Below the pieces are notes generated by a model, which worked only from the letters and a program-made list of their open reading frames with translations, ran no database searches and was not told where the DNA came from. Shown piece after piece: positions 1 to 47,650 of a DNA stretch of 64,000 nt (positions are counted from its first letter, which is position 1; each line of letters opens with the position of its first letter). The position numbers and the translations under genes are program-made. The stretch covers positions 2,826,933-2,890,932 of the forward strand of contig NW_004450481.1 of assembly GCF_000321225.1 (NCBI RefSeq), written 5' to 3'. The stretch is from Odobenus rosmarus divergens. Lineage: Eukaryota > Chordata > Mammalia > Carnivora > Odobenidae.

Positions 1-504
1 TGGCCAGCATACACTGTTAGTTCTACATTATTTCTGTCTGCTTTTGCTCTGTGAAAAGTGGTTTAGTTGGTACCGAATCTCACACACTGGGCAGCTACAG
101 GTGTTAATGCCTTGGGATTTGGCAACAAAGTCTGTGTTTGCCCCACTCTGAGTGAATATTTTCACAGGCTTTTATCAGATTCTGTCTCAGCCTTTGTCAT
201 TTCCAACAGAAATTGAGAACACTCTAATCTCATTCTGCAATCGCAATGAAGCCTGTTTGTGTCCATTTAAAATTTTCATTTTGCAAGCCTTCTTCCATTC
301 TGTTATGACTGAATAAAAATAAAATTTGGTTGTGGAGAGACTGATTTTAGATGCAAAGTTAAGATCGGGTTTTGTGTATTATTTCAGCTATTTTTCCCTG
401 CAGTGCTCTGTATTTTATTGGCCATTTTGACCTCAAATAATTCCTTGACTTACTACCTTGGAAAGATACTAACAGTCATTTCTTGATCCCATCATCTTTT
501 TTTA

Positions 505-742
505 AATTAATTTTTTAAGTTTCATTTTATTTAAATTCAACTAACATATAGTGTATTATTAGTTTCAGAGGTGGAGTTCAGTGATTCATCAGTTGCATAT
601 AACCCACCATCTTCTAAACAAAGATCATTCTCTATAAACAACTTTTTACATGATGTTTTCCCACAGCGGAACTCATCAGAACTCTCTTCAACATATATGG
701 TCCTCTAAGCAATCCCTGAAAATATTTCCCACCAGTTAGATG
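505..742 (-). mobile_element. L1 3'-end fragment (antisense)
   Basis: Matches the L1 3' end as seen in carnivores on the opposite strand (AACATATAGTGTATTATTAGTTTCAG and following). It is truncated and interrupted on the right by the SINE at 758. Confidence 0.65.
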
Positions 743-973
743 ATCCCATGCTCTTTCTTTTTTTTAAAGATTTATTTATTTATTTTGAGAGAGTGAGAAT
801 GAGAGAGAGAGAGAGAGCACATGAGAGGCGGGAGGGCCAGAGGGAGAAGCAGACTCCCCGCTGAGCAGGGAGCCCGATGCGGGACTCGATCCGGGACTCC
901 AGGATCATGACCTGAGCCGAAGGCAGTCGCTTAACCAACTGAGCCACGCAGGCGCCCAATCCCATGCTCTTTC
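743..973 (-). mobile_element. Can-SINE, antisense, with 15-bp target-site duplication
   Basis: Full-length element (body 758-958) read on the minus strand: GGCGCC... head, tRNA-like A and B boxes, pyrimidine-rich (TCTC) part and AATAAATAAATC...A tail. The direct repeat ATCCCATGCTCTTTC flanks it exactly at 743-757 and 959-973, showing L1-mediated insertion and a young age. Confidence 0.95.
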
Positions 974-1354
974 AACTTGCTGCTTTTGCTTTGGTTCCTT
1001 TCCTGAATAATTTATTGAGTGTTCACTTTAGCTGTTAGCATGGATTTCTGCAGTATTGGCCTGTTGACGTTTCACCAGCCTGACGTGTGTTGTACTTCAT
1101 GGTTTGCTCTTTCTCCTGATAGAAAAGGTGTTGCCTTCAATGTGCCCCTACATCCTGGGGCTTCTCAGCTTCTCAGAAACAGCTTCTAGCACTCGTTGAC
1201 ACACTGTATTGTTTCTTTGTCTCCGCTGAGCTACAAGCTCTTGTTTCTTAGGGTCCACTTTCCAATCTTTGCTTCAAAATTGATACGTGACCAAGAACTT
1301 AGAAAACGTGTTCTGTTATTTCTTTCAAAGACCATGTTGTTTCCTTATTACCAG

Positions 1355-33012
<31,658 letters not shown>

Positions 33013-33605
33013 GGATCTTGGTCAACTACCTACCTAGGCATCACCTTTCTGGAGAATTTCTTTCCTCTTGCAAAAGTAAGCCCTACCCTTGTGCATCTGA
33101 CAAAGCTGAATCAAGTAGCGTTATTACTAACTGTGTATGTGGCATTGGGGGCTGAACTTCAAGTTTCTGATGAATGTTCTGCATCCATACTCACCCTGTG
33201 GCAGTCGGCAGTATACTATTTTGAAGTTACCATCCCATTTCAATGCTTTCAATCAGCTCTAAATACTGGGAAAACCTTTTGCCTTTTTAAAATAAAAAAC
33301 TGTAGCTAAGGTTTACAGTGGATGTTGGCCAGGTTATTTTTTCCTTAGATACTATCTTCCATAATCTCCTTTGAGTTTTATAGCAGCAGCTCTAACAATA
33401 CGTAGTGGTTTCAAAACTTGCCATGATGTTAATCCTATTGAGTAGCATGTACAAAAGGCAAACTTGTTAATATAGATTATTTTTGTATCCTTACTTTCAG
33501 TATTCTCCTGAGCATTTTTTTATGACTGTAAATATGGCCATTTTTCAAAATGTAATAAAATCCTTTAAAAATTAACAGTTTAATAAAAGTGATTTACATT
33601 GTTCA
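33013..33605 (+). terminator. KIF15: KIF15 3'UTR and poly(A) signals
   Basis: AT-rich 3'UTR after the stop. AATAAA hexamers lie at 33291-33296, 33554-33559 and 33582-33587. The last two, 28 bases apart, are the likely main cleavage signals, giving an end near 33600; the first could make a short form. Confidence 0.7.
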
Positions 33606-33719
33606 CTTGGGAGAGCCACATTAAAGACATGTCCATTCACCATATACTTAATGAGCACCTATTATATGCCCTGGTCATCCGTGAACAAAGCAAACAAAAC
33701 CTCCTGCCCTCAAGGAACT

Positions 33720-34140
33720 TCTGTGTGTCACCACTTCATTCCTTTTCATTGCGAATCATATTCCATTGTGTGGAGATGCCACATTTGATTTACTTAACAT
33801 TTGATGGACATTTGAGCTATTGGCAGTTTGGGGGCTATTATGAATAAGGCTGCTGTAAACATTTGTGTACCAGTCTTGCTGGGGACCTGTGTTTCCTATG
33901 GCTTGAGTAGATACCTAGGAATAGAGTTGCTGGTAAGCTTGTGTTTAACTTTCTAAGATCTACCTCCCCTTTCCGGATACACTGTTTGGTTGTACCCTCC
34001 ATGTTCCCACCAGCAGGGGGTTCAGCTTCTCCACATCCTCCTCAGCTCTTGTTACTGCCAGATGTTTTAGTGTAGCCAACCCAGAGCTTGCGTTATAGCT
34101 CATCACTGACATTCTCCTAAGGCCTAATGATACCGGGCAT
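33720..34140 (-). mobile_element. L1 ORF2 3' fragment, antisense
   Basis: 'ccattgtgtggagatgccacatttg', 'ggctgctgtaaacatttgtgtacc' and 'ccaccagcagggggttcagcttctccacatcc' are antisense L1 ORF2 end sequence. Confidence 0.85.
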
Positions 34141-34149
34141 TTTTTACAC

Positions 34150-34500
34150 ATAACAGAACACTATACGCAGCAATAAAAAGAGGCAACATGGATGAACCTC
34201 AACAACAACAAAAAAAAGTGGAAGAAGCCAGGCCCAAAAGACCACATACTTGTATGATCCCATTTATGTGAAATGTCCAGAAAGGGCAAATTATAGAGAT
34301 AGAAAGCAAATCCTCGGTGGCTTGTGGCTGGGGATGGGAGCAAGTGACCATAAGGGCATGATGGGAACTTTTTTGATGTGGTGGAAATGTGTTGGTTTGT
34401 GGTGATGATTGCACACAGCTCTATAAATCTTCTAAAAATTAAACTCTTCAAAATGGCTTCATTTTATGGGTTGTAAATTATACCTCAATAAAGCTGAGGA
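34150..34500 (+). mobile_element. L1 3' fragment, sense
   Basis: 'atacgcagcaataaaaagaggcaacatggatgaacctcaa', 'tgtatgatcccatttatgtgaaatgtcc' and 'ttgtaaattatacctcaataaagctg' are the sense L1 3' end. It starts where the antisense L1 stops, which suggests an inversion or twin-priming. Confidence 0.85.
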
Positions 34501-34519
34501 AAAACAATTTAAAAAATGA

Positions 34520-34728
34520 ATGCACAGGGGCGCCTGGGTGGCTCAGGTGGTTGAGCGACTGCCTTCGGCTCAGGTCACGGTCCTGGAGTCCCGGGATCGA
34601 GTCCCGCATCGGGCTCCCTGCTCGGCGGGAAGCCTGCTCCTCCCTCTGACCCTCTTCCCTCTCATGCTCTCTATCTCATTCTCTCTCTCTCTCTCAAATA
34701 AATCTTAAAAAAAAAAATTAATGCACAG
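34520..34728 (+). mobile_element. Can-SINE, sense, target duplication
   Basis: Body 34529-34719. AATGCACAG occurs at 34520-34528 and 34720-34728. Confidence 0.95.
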
Positions 34729-34800
34729 TTGAATTCCCAAAGAGTAATAGTCAATCCCTAAGAGCCAGAAACAAAAAAGGGAACTAAAAATCAGTGTAGG

Positions 34801-34895
34801 AGGCACCAGGCAGGCTTGATGGTAGAGCGTGGGACTCTTGGTCTTGGGGTTGTGAGTTCAAGCCCCATGTTGGGTGTAGATCTTAAAAAAAAAAA
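34801..34895 (+). mobile_element. Short Can-SINE
   Basis: 'ggcttgatggtagagcgtgggactcttg' with end 'gttcaagccccatgttgggtgtagatctt' and an A tail. It is the short older subfamily. Confidence 0.8.
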
Positions 34896-35009
34896 AAAGA
34901 ATAAAATTCAGCATATAGAGTGTAGAAACTGAGATTGCCCTGGAGGTGGGAGAAGGGTTGGAACACTGAAGCTGGTACTAAAGAGGCTTGGTTGGGTCTT
35001 ACCCACCTA

Positions 35010-35420
35010 TGGGAGTGTCTGGGGGCTGCCAGAACAAATGACCACAAACTGGAGGGCTAAAAACAAACGTATTCTCCCACAGTTTCTGGAGGCTAGAAGT
35101 CCAGATTCAAGGTGTCAGCAAGGGCATTCTGAGGGCTTCAGGGAGCATCTGTTCTATGCCTTTCTCTTAGCTTGTGGTACCGACAGCAGTCCTTGGCGGT
35201 CCTGGGTGCGTAGAAGCATCACTCCAGTCTGCCTCCGTTGTCACATGGCCTTCTCCCTGTGTCTCTGTCTCCTGGAAGAACACTAGTCAGATTAAGGCTC
35301 ACGCTAATGACTTCTTAATTTGGGTACATCTGCAGTAAGGTCATATTCACAGGTGTGGAGGATTAGGACTTAAACATATCTTTTTTGGGGGGGACACAAT
35401 TCAGTCTATAAATAGCAGTT
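35010..35420 (+). repeat. Old interspersed repeat, class not determined
   Basis: 'ggggctgccagaacaaatgaccacaaactggag', 'cacagtttctggaggctagaagtcc', 'cagattaaggctcacgctaatgac' and 'gggacacaattcagtctata' are a familiar old mammalian repeat. I cannot name the class. Confidence 0.6.
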
Positions 35421-35849
35421 AGCAGGGCTATCCATGCTTTAATTTGAGCCACAAAACCACCCTGTGAGAGAGAGTGGCAAGGAAGGACTTCCACGAAAAC
35501 TTCCTGAATGGAAAAAAAAATGCTGCTCAACAGTTCAGTGTGAAATCATACTAAAAAGGTCCAATACAGATTATGTAAACTGTTTTTAAACGTGTGCTAT
35601 ATATAAAACTGTGCCTAGACAGTACTCTAATAATGATTTTCCTGGAGAGAAGTAGTCCAACACTTCTCTTGGAAAGACATGTACCATTTTTTACACTCAA
35701 ACATTTTAAACATTTAAGTGCATAGGAAATGGGAAGTCATGTTAGTCCTGGGTATCTGAGCAGAGTGATTATGGGTGACTTACATTTTCTAAATCCTACA
35801 GTGAGCGCGTATCCATCTGGGCCTTTTGATTTGTCAGAGGCCCTCACCG

Positions 35850-39872
<4,023 letters not shown>

Positions 39873-40350
39873 CAGAAGGTGGAGAGACAGCACGGCGGCC
39901 CAGGCGCGGGATGGCGTGTGGAGACCACCTCCCAGGGCCTTCTGACCATCAGCCAGAGGGAGATGCTGCCGAGGGAGACGGGCCTCTGACCCAGCAGCCT
40001 TGAGGCTGGCCAGCCGCCCCTTCTGGAAGGGGGAGGGACAGGCGCACTTGTGTTCAGCCTGAAGCCTTCTCAAGACGCCTGCGTGGTGCTTCTCACGCCC
40101 CTGGGCCCACCCGGTGCCCCTTGGCAGACGCTGGAGACCCAAGGGTCAGTCTGCTGGGCGTACGGCCTTGAGGCCACGCTGTGATTGCAGTCCTGTGGCC
40201 AAACAGGGGCCCATCCCGTGACGCTGGGGTGGCTTCCGGTGGAGCTTTCCGACACCTCCACGCGGCTGTACTGGGGTATCTGCGTCATGCTTCTGCAGTT
40301 CGGCAAGGGAAGGGAAACTGGATTAATAAATCCTTTGGTTTGTGAGTTAA
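39873..40350 (+). terminator. TMEM42: TMEM42 3'UTR and poly(A) signal
   Basis: GC-rich 3'UTR with a single AATAAA at 40325-40330, followed by a GT-rich stretch ('tttggtttgtgag'). The mRNA end is expected near 40345-40350. Confidence 0.85.
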
Positions 40351-41264
40351 AAGTAGCAGGTGTGGAATCTTGATGCTGTCCTACTTTTTTTTTTTCCTTT
40401 CCAAATTTTCTGGAGTAAGAGGGAGCAGCCCAGGTGAGCCGCGGCCCTTGGAATGGAATTGAGAGCTGCCCTCGCCCCCCGGGGCCTGGGGCTCAGCTGT
40501 TCTCCTGCCTGCCAAGCTCATAGAGCCCACGGTTCTTTCCTTGATGCCACCCAGGCTGGCGCTCTTCAGTTTTAGCAACGTCTGTCCATTTTCGTGGTAC
40601 GCAAGAAGGAAGGCTTGACCTCACCACTTTGGGGACCTAGTTTTGTTTTACTTGGCAGGAAAGGAAACTGGCCCAGACGCCGCTCTCACCCCCTCATTTC
40701 CCCTGTAGGCCTCTCTCTCTGCCCTTTGATTTTCTTTATCGGATCCCTGTGACATTTTTGTATCTTATGCAGTGTGAATGTTCCAAGTGGTCTGTGTGCT
40801 GCCTGCACGTTCCCTCCCTCGTGTGGGGCTTCAAGTTCTCGGAAGGGGGGGCTCCCCTGGATGTCCCAGCGCCCTCTCAGCTCTCCCTGAGGCTGACTGC
40901 CTCCATGTCTTCTTCAGACACTCCCTGCAATAGAGAGGGACTTGGTGGCCAGTAGGCAGTGAGGGGGAGGTGGGACAAGGGCGGTGTCCAGGCTGCCCCT
41001 CCTCCCTGCCCATGTAGCACCTCCACTGCCCTCCTCTATTACTCATTGCACAGCTGACGGATGAGCTTCCGTCAGCTCCGTCAGTTCCGTGGCTCCTACT
41101 GAGTGGGATCGGGCCTTAGCCCACCTCTCCAACTTCTCTCTCGCTGCCTCCTTAATACCCCTGCACCCACCACGCTTGAGTTACCCCCCACACTTGCATC
41201 TCAACAGTTGTCGAGTCTAGTATGTCCAGTCCTGCCCCCGTGCTTGGTGTTTTTTTGCAGGAAT

Positions 41265-42720
41265 AGGTAAGCCCATCCTAAGATTCATAGGAACCCTCAA
41301 GGGGCCCCTGAATAGGCAAAACAATCTTGAGAAAGAGCAATGTTGGAGGACTTACGCATCCTGATTCCAAAACTTCCTGCAAAGCTACGTAACGAAAACA
41401 GTATAGTCCTGGCTTACAGACATGAACTGATGGTACAGAATAGAGAACCCAAGCCCTTTGAGAAGGGTATTGAGACCATTCAGTGGGAAAGGGCATCTTT
41501 TCAACAGCCTGTGCTGGAGAAACTGGATATCTATATGCAGATAAAAGAATGAAGTTGGACCCTTACCTTTCACCGTATAAAAAACGAACTCAAATGAAAG
41601 ACCTAAAATTGTAAGAACTAAAACTATACACTCTTAGAAGAAAACCAAAGAAAATCTTCATGACATTGGATTTGGCAATGATTTTTTGACACCTAAAGTA
41701 CAGGCAGCAAGAGAGAAATAAATTGGGCCTCATCAAAATTAAGAACTTTTGTGCATCACAGGACGCCATCGAGAGAGTGAATGTATAACCTGCAGAATGG
41801 GAGATATTTTGCAAACCATAGATCTGAAAAGGGATTAATATCCAGAATATATAAAGAACTACAATTCACCAACGAAAAATTCAACTTGAAAGCAGGCAAA
41901 GGTCATGAACAGACATTTCTCCAAAGAAGATATACAGATGGCCAAGAAGCACGTGCAAGATGCTCAGCATCGCTGGTCATTAGGGAAATGCAAATCTAAA
42001 CCACAATGAGATAGCACCTCATGCCTATTAGGAGGCTACTACCAAAACAAAACAAACCACAGAAAATGACAAGTATTGGTGAGAGTGGAGAAACTGGAGC
42101 CCTTGTGCATTGCTGGTGGCAATGTAAAATGGCACAGCCACGGGGGAAAACAGTTTGGCAGATGCACAAAAAGCTAAACCATCATATGATTGCAGTGGTT
42201 CCAGTTCTAGGTGTATAGCCCAAAGAATTGAAAGCAGAGGCTCAAAACAGCTGCTCGTATACCGGTGTTCATAGCAACGTTATTTACAATGACCAGAAGG
42301 TGGAGACATTCTGGATAAACAGAACGTGGTAATAGACATACAATAGGTTATACAGCCTTATAAAGGAATGAAGATCTAACACCCAGGCTACAAAGGTGAA
42401 CCTTGAAAACGTTTTGCTAAGTTAAGCCAGACACAAAGTGACAAATACTGTATGATCCCACTTATATGAGATACCAAGGAGAGACAAATTCATAGAGACA
42501 GAAAGTAGGAGGGTGGTTGCTCAGGGACCTGGAGGAGGGGAATGGGTGGGGGAGTTAGTGTTTAATGGGGACAGAGTTCCGGTTTGGGGCAATAAGGTTC
42601 TGGAGATGGGTAAGTAGTGATTGTTGCACAACATGGTGAATGTATTTAATGCCATTGAATTGTCACTTAAAACTGGTAAATTTTATGTCATAATTGTATT
42701 TATCCATATAAAAACCAAAC
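41265..42720 (+). mobile_element. L1 3' half (ORF2 end and 3'UTR), sense
   Basis: 'taggcaaaacaatcttgagaaagagcaa', 'ggccaagaagcacgtgcaagatgctcagcat' and 'acttaaaactggtaaattttatgtcata' run through ORF2 and the 3'UTR in sense direction. Many stops and frameshifts; 5'-truncated. Confidence 0.9.
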
Positions 42721-43186
42721 CGAGAAAAGAGGGAATGGCAGGAAGAGGGATTGGAGACAGCTAGTGGTGAAGACTCTTTCAACGAGTTTTTGGGCAGTAG
42801 GTGGCAGAGAAGGGACGGGGTGGGGGGTTATTTTATTTCTGGTTGTGAGAGGAGAAATAGCGTGTTTACGTGGGCTAATGGCAGTGAACTATCACTGGGG
42901 AGACTGAAGGTGCAGGGAAAGGGGCTGTTCAGAGCCCTGAACTGGGGCCGGTGCACACGTGAGGGTTGGCTTTTGCAAAGGACGCAGACATCTCACTCTC
43001 CAAGAGGTCAGGACTTTGGTCTGTGGGCAGAGCGCCAGGTAAGGTGGCTGGATGTTGTTGGAGGGGCTCGTAGAAGTTCTTTTCTCGAAGTTCCTCAAAC
43101 TTCAAATCATGAAGAAAAGACAATACACCTTAAAAGAAAATTGGGCAAAGCACATGAGTTGGTCATTCATAGAAGAGGAAGCTTAA

Positions 43187-43384
43187 GGGACTCCTCGGTG
43201 GCTCAATCAGTGAAGCGTCTGCCTTCGGCTCAGGTCATGATCCTGGGGTCCTGGGATCGAGCCCCGCATCGGGCTCCCCGCTCCGCAGGGAGCCTGCTCC
43301 TCCTCCTTCCTCTACCCCTACCCCCTGCTTGTGCGCTCTCTCTCTCTCTCTCTCAAATAAATAAGATCTTTTAAAAAAAAAAAA
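43187..43384 (+). mobile_element. Can-SINE, sense
   Basis: Diverged head (GGGACTCCTCGGTGGCTCAA), good centre, (CTCT)n and A tail ending at 43384. Confidence 0.9.
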
Positions 43385-43928
43385 GGAATTGCGAAGGATG
43401 AAATTTCTGAAATTTCACATATTTCCGATGTGGTTTACATCTCATTCCGTTTGTCCTGACCATTTATCCACTGGGCAGCCTAGAAAAGATCAAGCCCTTT
43501 CTGGGGGACAGCTGCATGTCGTAATCAAACCGTCTTCCTAAGGTGTGCGGACCAGGAAGGAGGAAGAGGAGGGACAGAGAGGTGTTGTTGCAAACTGCAA
43601 AGGCCCTAGAATGCCGATCGTACCCCGACACCCCTCGGGGGTCCCGAGTCGTCCGAGCTGGCAGGGGCACGTGGGGTCCCTGGGATGTGCCCTCCCCAAC
43701 GGGCAGGAACACAGCGTCGGCCTACAGAGCCTCTCAGCAGCTGGATTTCCGGTGGCCCCATCAGAGGACAGGCTCTCTCCTGCGGGCACCTGTTCCATGA
43801 CCCAGAGGGTCCAGCCCAGCATCTGGGATGTTTTCGTAGCTCAGGGGCTGCGCGGAGCGGTGTCCAAAATCTGCATGAGGCCTGAGCCCAAGTCCCGTTT
43901 GCCGCGCCTGAGCTGTGCGGCTGGCCAG

Positions 43929-44092
43929 TCTGAAGATGCTCGTCACTGACTTCCTGAAAAAGGAGCACGCCATTCCTCACCTCACTTTGGCGCTCCAGAC
44001 CATCAAACGTGTGGTCCGGCAAGGGCTGGTGTTTCACCGGTGGCCGGGCCCGGTCCAGCCCGGTGCTCCGGGACAGCCTGACCCTGCCCAGG
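43929..44092 (+). pseudogene. TGM4: TGM4 exon-2 relic (prostate transglutaminase)
   Basis: The frame starting LKMLVTDFLKKEHAIPH and continuing QTIKRVVRQGLVFH lines up with exon 2 of human TGM4 as I recall it (LQVLHIDFLNQDNAVSH ... VFRRGQVFH ... NQP; here VQP). This is the N-terminal beta-sandwich of transglutaminases. Intact TGM4 is the prostate enzyme that cross-links seminal proteins. Here the exon keeps an open frame and plausible borders (ctggccag before, AGG|gtgcgg after), but its second half is degraded to P/G-rich sequence. No start exon, catalytic Cys exon or downstream exons are visible, so it is a relic. Orientation and position between TMEM42 and ZDHHC3 are exactly those of TGM4, which supports the call. 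Confidence 0.8.
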
Positions 44093-45423
44093 GTGCGGGT
44101 GCTGCTCGGAGACCTGCTTGTGGGGCCTGGGGGGCCGGAGCACTCGATCCTGTCTCCCCGTCTGTCATGGGGGAATGATGTGGACACATAAGGACGGAAT
44201 GGGGGACCGAGGGCCCCCCAGGCGGGGGACCTCCATCCTCAGACGCCCCGGGTCCTTAGCCAGGTGCAGGGTGTGTCTGGGAGGGGCCGGAGCAGGGAGA
44301 GGAGACAGCGGGGCAGCCGGAGAGCCGTCTGGATGAATCATGGGGCTGAGGCCGGCTGACACCATAGCTGGCTGGAGGCAAGCCAGTAGGGGTGATTAAA
44401 AATACCCCACTTCAGATGCAAACATAATAGGAAATGGCCCATCCACGGCTCACAGTTAGGTAAATACATGTGTGCAAGTACCATCAGGGAAAGAGACAGA
44501 AAAATCAATTCGATTGTGTGACAGGCAGCGGGATGATGGGGATGCTCTTGCTGCTTTAATGTTGTGTTTGAGTTTTAAAAATAGATCTTTACAAGAGGCT
44601 ATATTTTGCCCCTGCCTGGCAGAGAGCTCCTTTCGCTCCTTCCGCGAGGGAGGTGTAGAGTCTCCTCAAATGTGCGGGTGGAAACTACGGTCGGGAGAGT
44701 CTCCGTTCCCTTTGGCCATGATGAAATAAGCACCTACTGTGTGCCGTGCTGGGGGCCCCCTGCTCAGCGCAGAGGACCAGGACCTCAGTGCCCCTGATTT
44801 GAGGGACTGTATAGTGTCCCTGGGTATGGGTGCATTCCTCCCATAAATATTTACTGAGCACCTAATACGTAACCTTGTATCACTCACTCAGCAAATACCT
44901 GCTGTCTGCCTACTGCCTCGGAGCCCCCCGGGCTCTGGGAACGCCGATGTAAGGCCGCCCCGCTCTCCTCCACCTGCCTCTTCTAAGGGAGGGAGAGGGA
45001 CAGTGAGCCAACAAGCGTATGGGATAATGTCAGACAAGGACTCGTGCGCTGAAGAGACCGAAGCCCGAGGGTCCCCCGGCGGGAGAGACAGCAGCAGGTC
45101 AGGTGGTGCTGAATCAGCTAGGGCGGGGGGCCTTCCCTGGGAGACCCCCTGGCCCAGGCAGACCCGAGAGCAGGGGTCCTGGTTGGGGCTGCAGCGAGCG
45201 CAAGGGCCCCCAGGGAGGCAACGCCGGCTGCCCAGTGGTGTCCTCTGAGGACCAGAGACCTGGTTGTTCCCGGGAGACGTGAGGGGAGGGTGGGTGGGCT
45301 GGAGACGCGCCCACCCCCACCCCAGGGCCCTATGCAGGCAGCAGGAAGGGGTTGGATTTGATTCCAGGAGCAACAGGGAGTCCCCGGAGGTCAGGACATA
45401 ACCTAATCAATGGTTTTCTTTTT

Positions 45424-45527
45424 TAAGATTTTGTTTTTAAGTAACCTCTACACCCCATGTGGGCTCGAACTCACAACCCTGAGATCAAGAGTCACATGCT
45501 CTGCCAACTGAGCCGGCCAGATGCCCC
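45424..45527 (-). mobile_element. Short Can-SINE, antisense
   Basis: 'aacctctacaccccatgtgggctcgaactcacaaccc' is the reverse of the short-subfamily end. It is flanked by AATGGTTTTC / AATGATTTTA. Confidence 0.88.
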
Positions 45528-45556
45528 GAACCAATGATTTTAAAAAGGGCCTCCGA

Positions 45557-45762
45557 GGGGCACCTGGGTGGCTCAGTCGGTTAAGTTTCCTGCCTTCAGC
45601 TCAGGTCATGATCTCTGGGTCCTGTGATCGAGCCCCGTGTCGGGCTCCCCGCTCTGTGGGGAGTCTGCTTCTTCCCTCTCCCTCTGCCCCTCTCCCCCTA
45701 CCCACCCCCACTCATGCTCTCTCTCTCAAATAAATAAACAAAACCTTAAAAAATAAAAAAAT
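45557..45762 (+). mobile_element. Can-SINE, sense
   Basis: Head GGGGCACCTGGGTGGCTCAG; imperfect flanks AAAAGGGCCTC / AAAAGGGGCTC. It sits 123 bases from an antisense copy. Confidence 0.92.
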
Positions 45763-45870
45763 AAACCAAAAGGGGCTCAGAGAGCTGGCAGGGACTGCAG
45801 TGACGTCACCCAGGGCGGAGGCCGCAGGCTCCTGGTAACCTAATCTCAGAAGTGATATTGCAGCGCTTTT

Positions 45871-46100
45871 CCTGCACTGTTTTTTGGTTTTTTTTTTTAA
45901 GATTTTATTTATTTATTTGACAGAGAGAGAGATAGCAAGGGCAGGAACACAAGCAGGGGAGTGGGAGAGGGAGAAGCAGGCTTCCTGCAGAGCAGGGAGC
46001 CCGATGCGGGACCCGATCCCAGGACCCTGGGATCATGACCTGAGCCGAAGGCAGACGCTTAACGACTGAGCCCCCCAGGCGCCCCCCTGCACTGTTTTTT
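45871..46100 (-). mobile_element. Can-SINE, antisense, perfect target duplication
   Basis: Body 45886-46085. CCTGCACTGTTTTTT occurs at 45871-45885 and 46086-46100. Confidence 0.95.
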
Positions 46101-46526
46101 AGAAGCGAGTCACCAGGTCCGGCCCGCCCTCTAGGAGAGGGGGTTCCACAAGGCAGGAGGTGGGTGTCACTGGGGCCCATCCGAGAGGCTGCCCAGCACA
46201 CCTGAAGAGGAATTTGCTTTGTTCCACAGGAACTAGAATCTCCTGTTGTGATTTTTGCAAGTGTGAGTATCCCTGGGGCTCAGCATTCCTCTACCTGCCC
46301 TTCCCCGAATTGCTCTATAGTCAGCATGGGTCCCGAAGGCACAAGCGCGAACAGGCTGGGGCCACGAGGCGGGACAGGAGGACACCTGCAGCCTAGAGCA
46401 GAGAGGAGGGGGCTCAGAGTTCAGATGGTGTGTGCGTCCCTCTTTAGCCAGACCCTTCGCCTGTCTCTCTTCTAGATATTTGCATTCCTTCTGGCCGCTC
46501 GAGAGCGTGGGGGTGGTCTTTGCTCC

Positions 46527-46723
46527 TTTTTTTTTTTTTTTTTTACGATTATTTATTTGAGAGAGACACAGAGAGAGCACGAGCGAGCGAGGGGGAGGAG
46601 CAGAGGGAGAGGGAGGAGTCGACTCCACACTGAGCAGGGAGCCCGATGCGGGGCCCCAGGACCCTGGGACCATGACCCGAGCCGAAGGCGGATGCTTAAC
46701 CGACTGAGCCACCCAGGCGCCCC
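46527..46723 (-). mobile_element. Can-SINE, antisense
   Basis: Complete element after an 18-T run. Imperfect flanks CTTTGCTCC / CTTTGTTCC. Confidence 0.92.
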
Positions 46724-47168
46724 AGCCTTTGTTCCCTCTGACTGGAGAGGTGGAAAGTGTCATCCAGCCACGCCAACTGAGAGGTCGCTAGAGGCCCAGG
46801 CCACGCTGTCTTTTGAGACTCCTTGTAAATTAAAACCCAACAACCTCCAAAACAGGCTTCGGGACTCATGGCATATTGTAAAACCCCAATTTAGCAAACT
46901 GAGAGCTTTGATGTTCAGGAAACAGTTGTGGGAGTGTGACCGTGCTTTTCACCAGGCCCGATGGGGTTTGTGAACGTTCGTGTGCCGGCCAGGAGGGGGA
47001 GGCACGTGGTTCAGAGATTTGTGACAAGTGTCATCTTTATCCCGCACCTGCCTGTACAGCCTTTTTTGGAGATTACATCAAAAGTCTAAATTAGGGCCCT
47101 TTGCTAATTTATTTTTACACGATTTATATAGAACTTACTATGCTTCAAGCACTGTTGTAAATGCTTTA

Positions 47169-47422
47169 AAAGAGGAACTTAATGGGGGCGCCTGGGTGGC
47201 TCAGTCGGTTAAGTGTCTGCCTTTGGCTCAGGTCATGATCCCAGGGTCCTGGGATGGAGCCCACATCGGGCTCCCTGCTCAGCGGGGTATCTGCCTCTCC
47301 TCCATCTGCCTCTCCCCCAGCTCATGAACTTTCTCACTCTCTCTCTCGCAAAAAAAGAAACAAGCAAACAAACAAACAAATAAAATCTTAAAAAAAAAAA
47401 AAAAGAAAGAGGAACTTAATGG
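47169..47422 (+). mobile_element. Can-SINE, sense, perfect target duplication; last one in the window
   Basis: Body 47186-47405. AAAGAGGAACTTAATGG occurs at 47169-47185 and 47406-47422. The tail is an A-rich (CAAA)n run. Confidence 0.95.
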
Positions 47423-47544
47423 CTTTGCCCTTTCTCTGGTTTTAATAAAGTGGAAGGATTGTCCAGCCAGGGCTCATCGGAGGTTGAGGGAGATGCAGGC
47501 CACTCCCAACTAATTTCAAAACAGAAGATGCCCCAACAGGCATC

Positions 47545-47650
47545 AACATGTCATCTGCAAAACAACCCCAAAGGGAGGTAGGTGTTGTAATGACCACCAC
47601 TTCACAGAGGAGGAAACTGAGGCAGACAGGTAGGCATCCGTCCCAGGCCA
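47545..47650 (-). repeat. MIR, antisense
   Basis: 'cagaggaggaaactgaggcagacaggtagg' is the reverse of the MIR core. Confidence 0.7.

Larger units (their letters stand above)
1..1354 (+). other. KIF15 intron at left edge
   Basis: Intronic sequence upstream of the first visible exon. It holds an L1 3' fragment and one antisense Can-SINE with perfect target-site duplication. I recognise no further exon in it. Confidence 0.7.

Noticed and set aside
46790..46970. Possible further TGM4 exon
   Set aside because: The open frame continues from a SINE, shows no transglutaminase motif and no splice borders.
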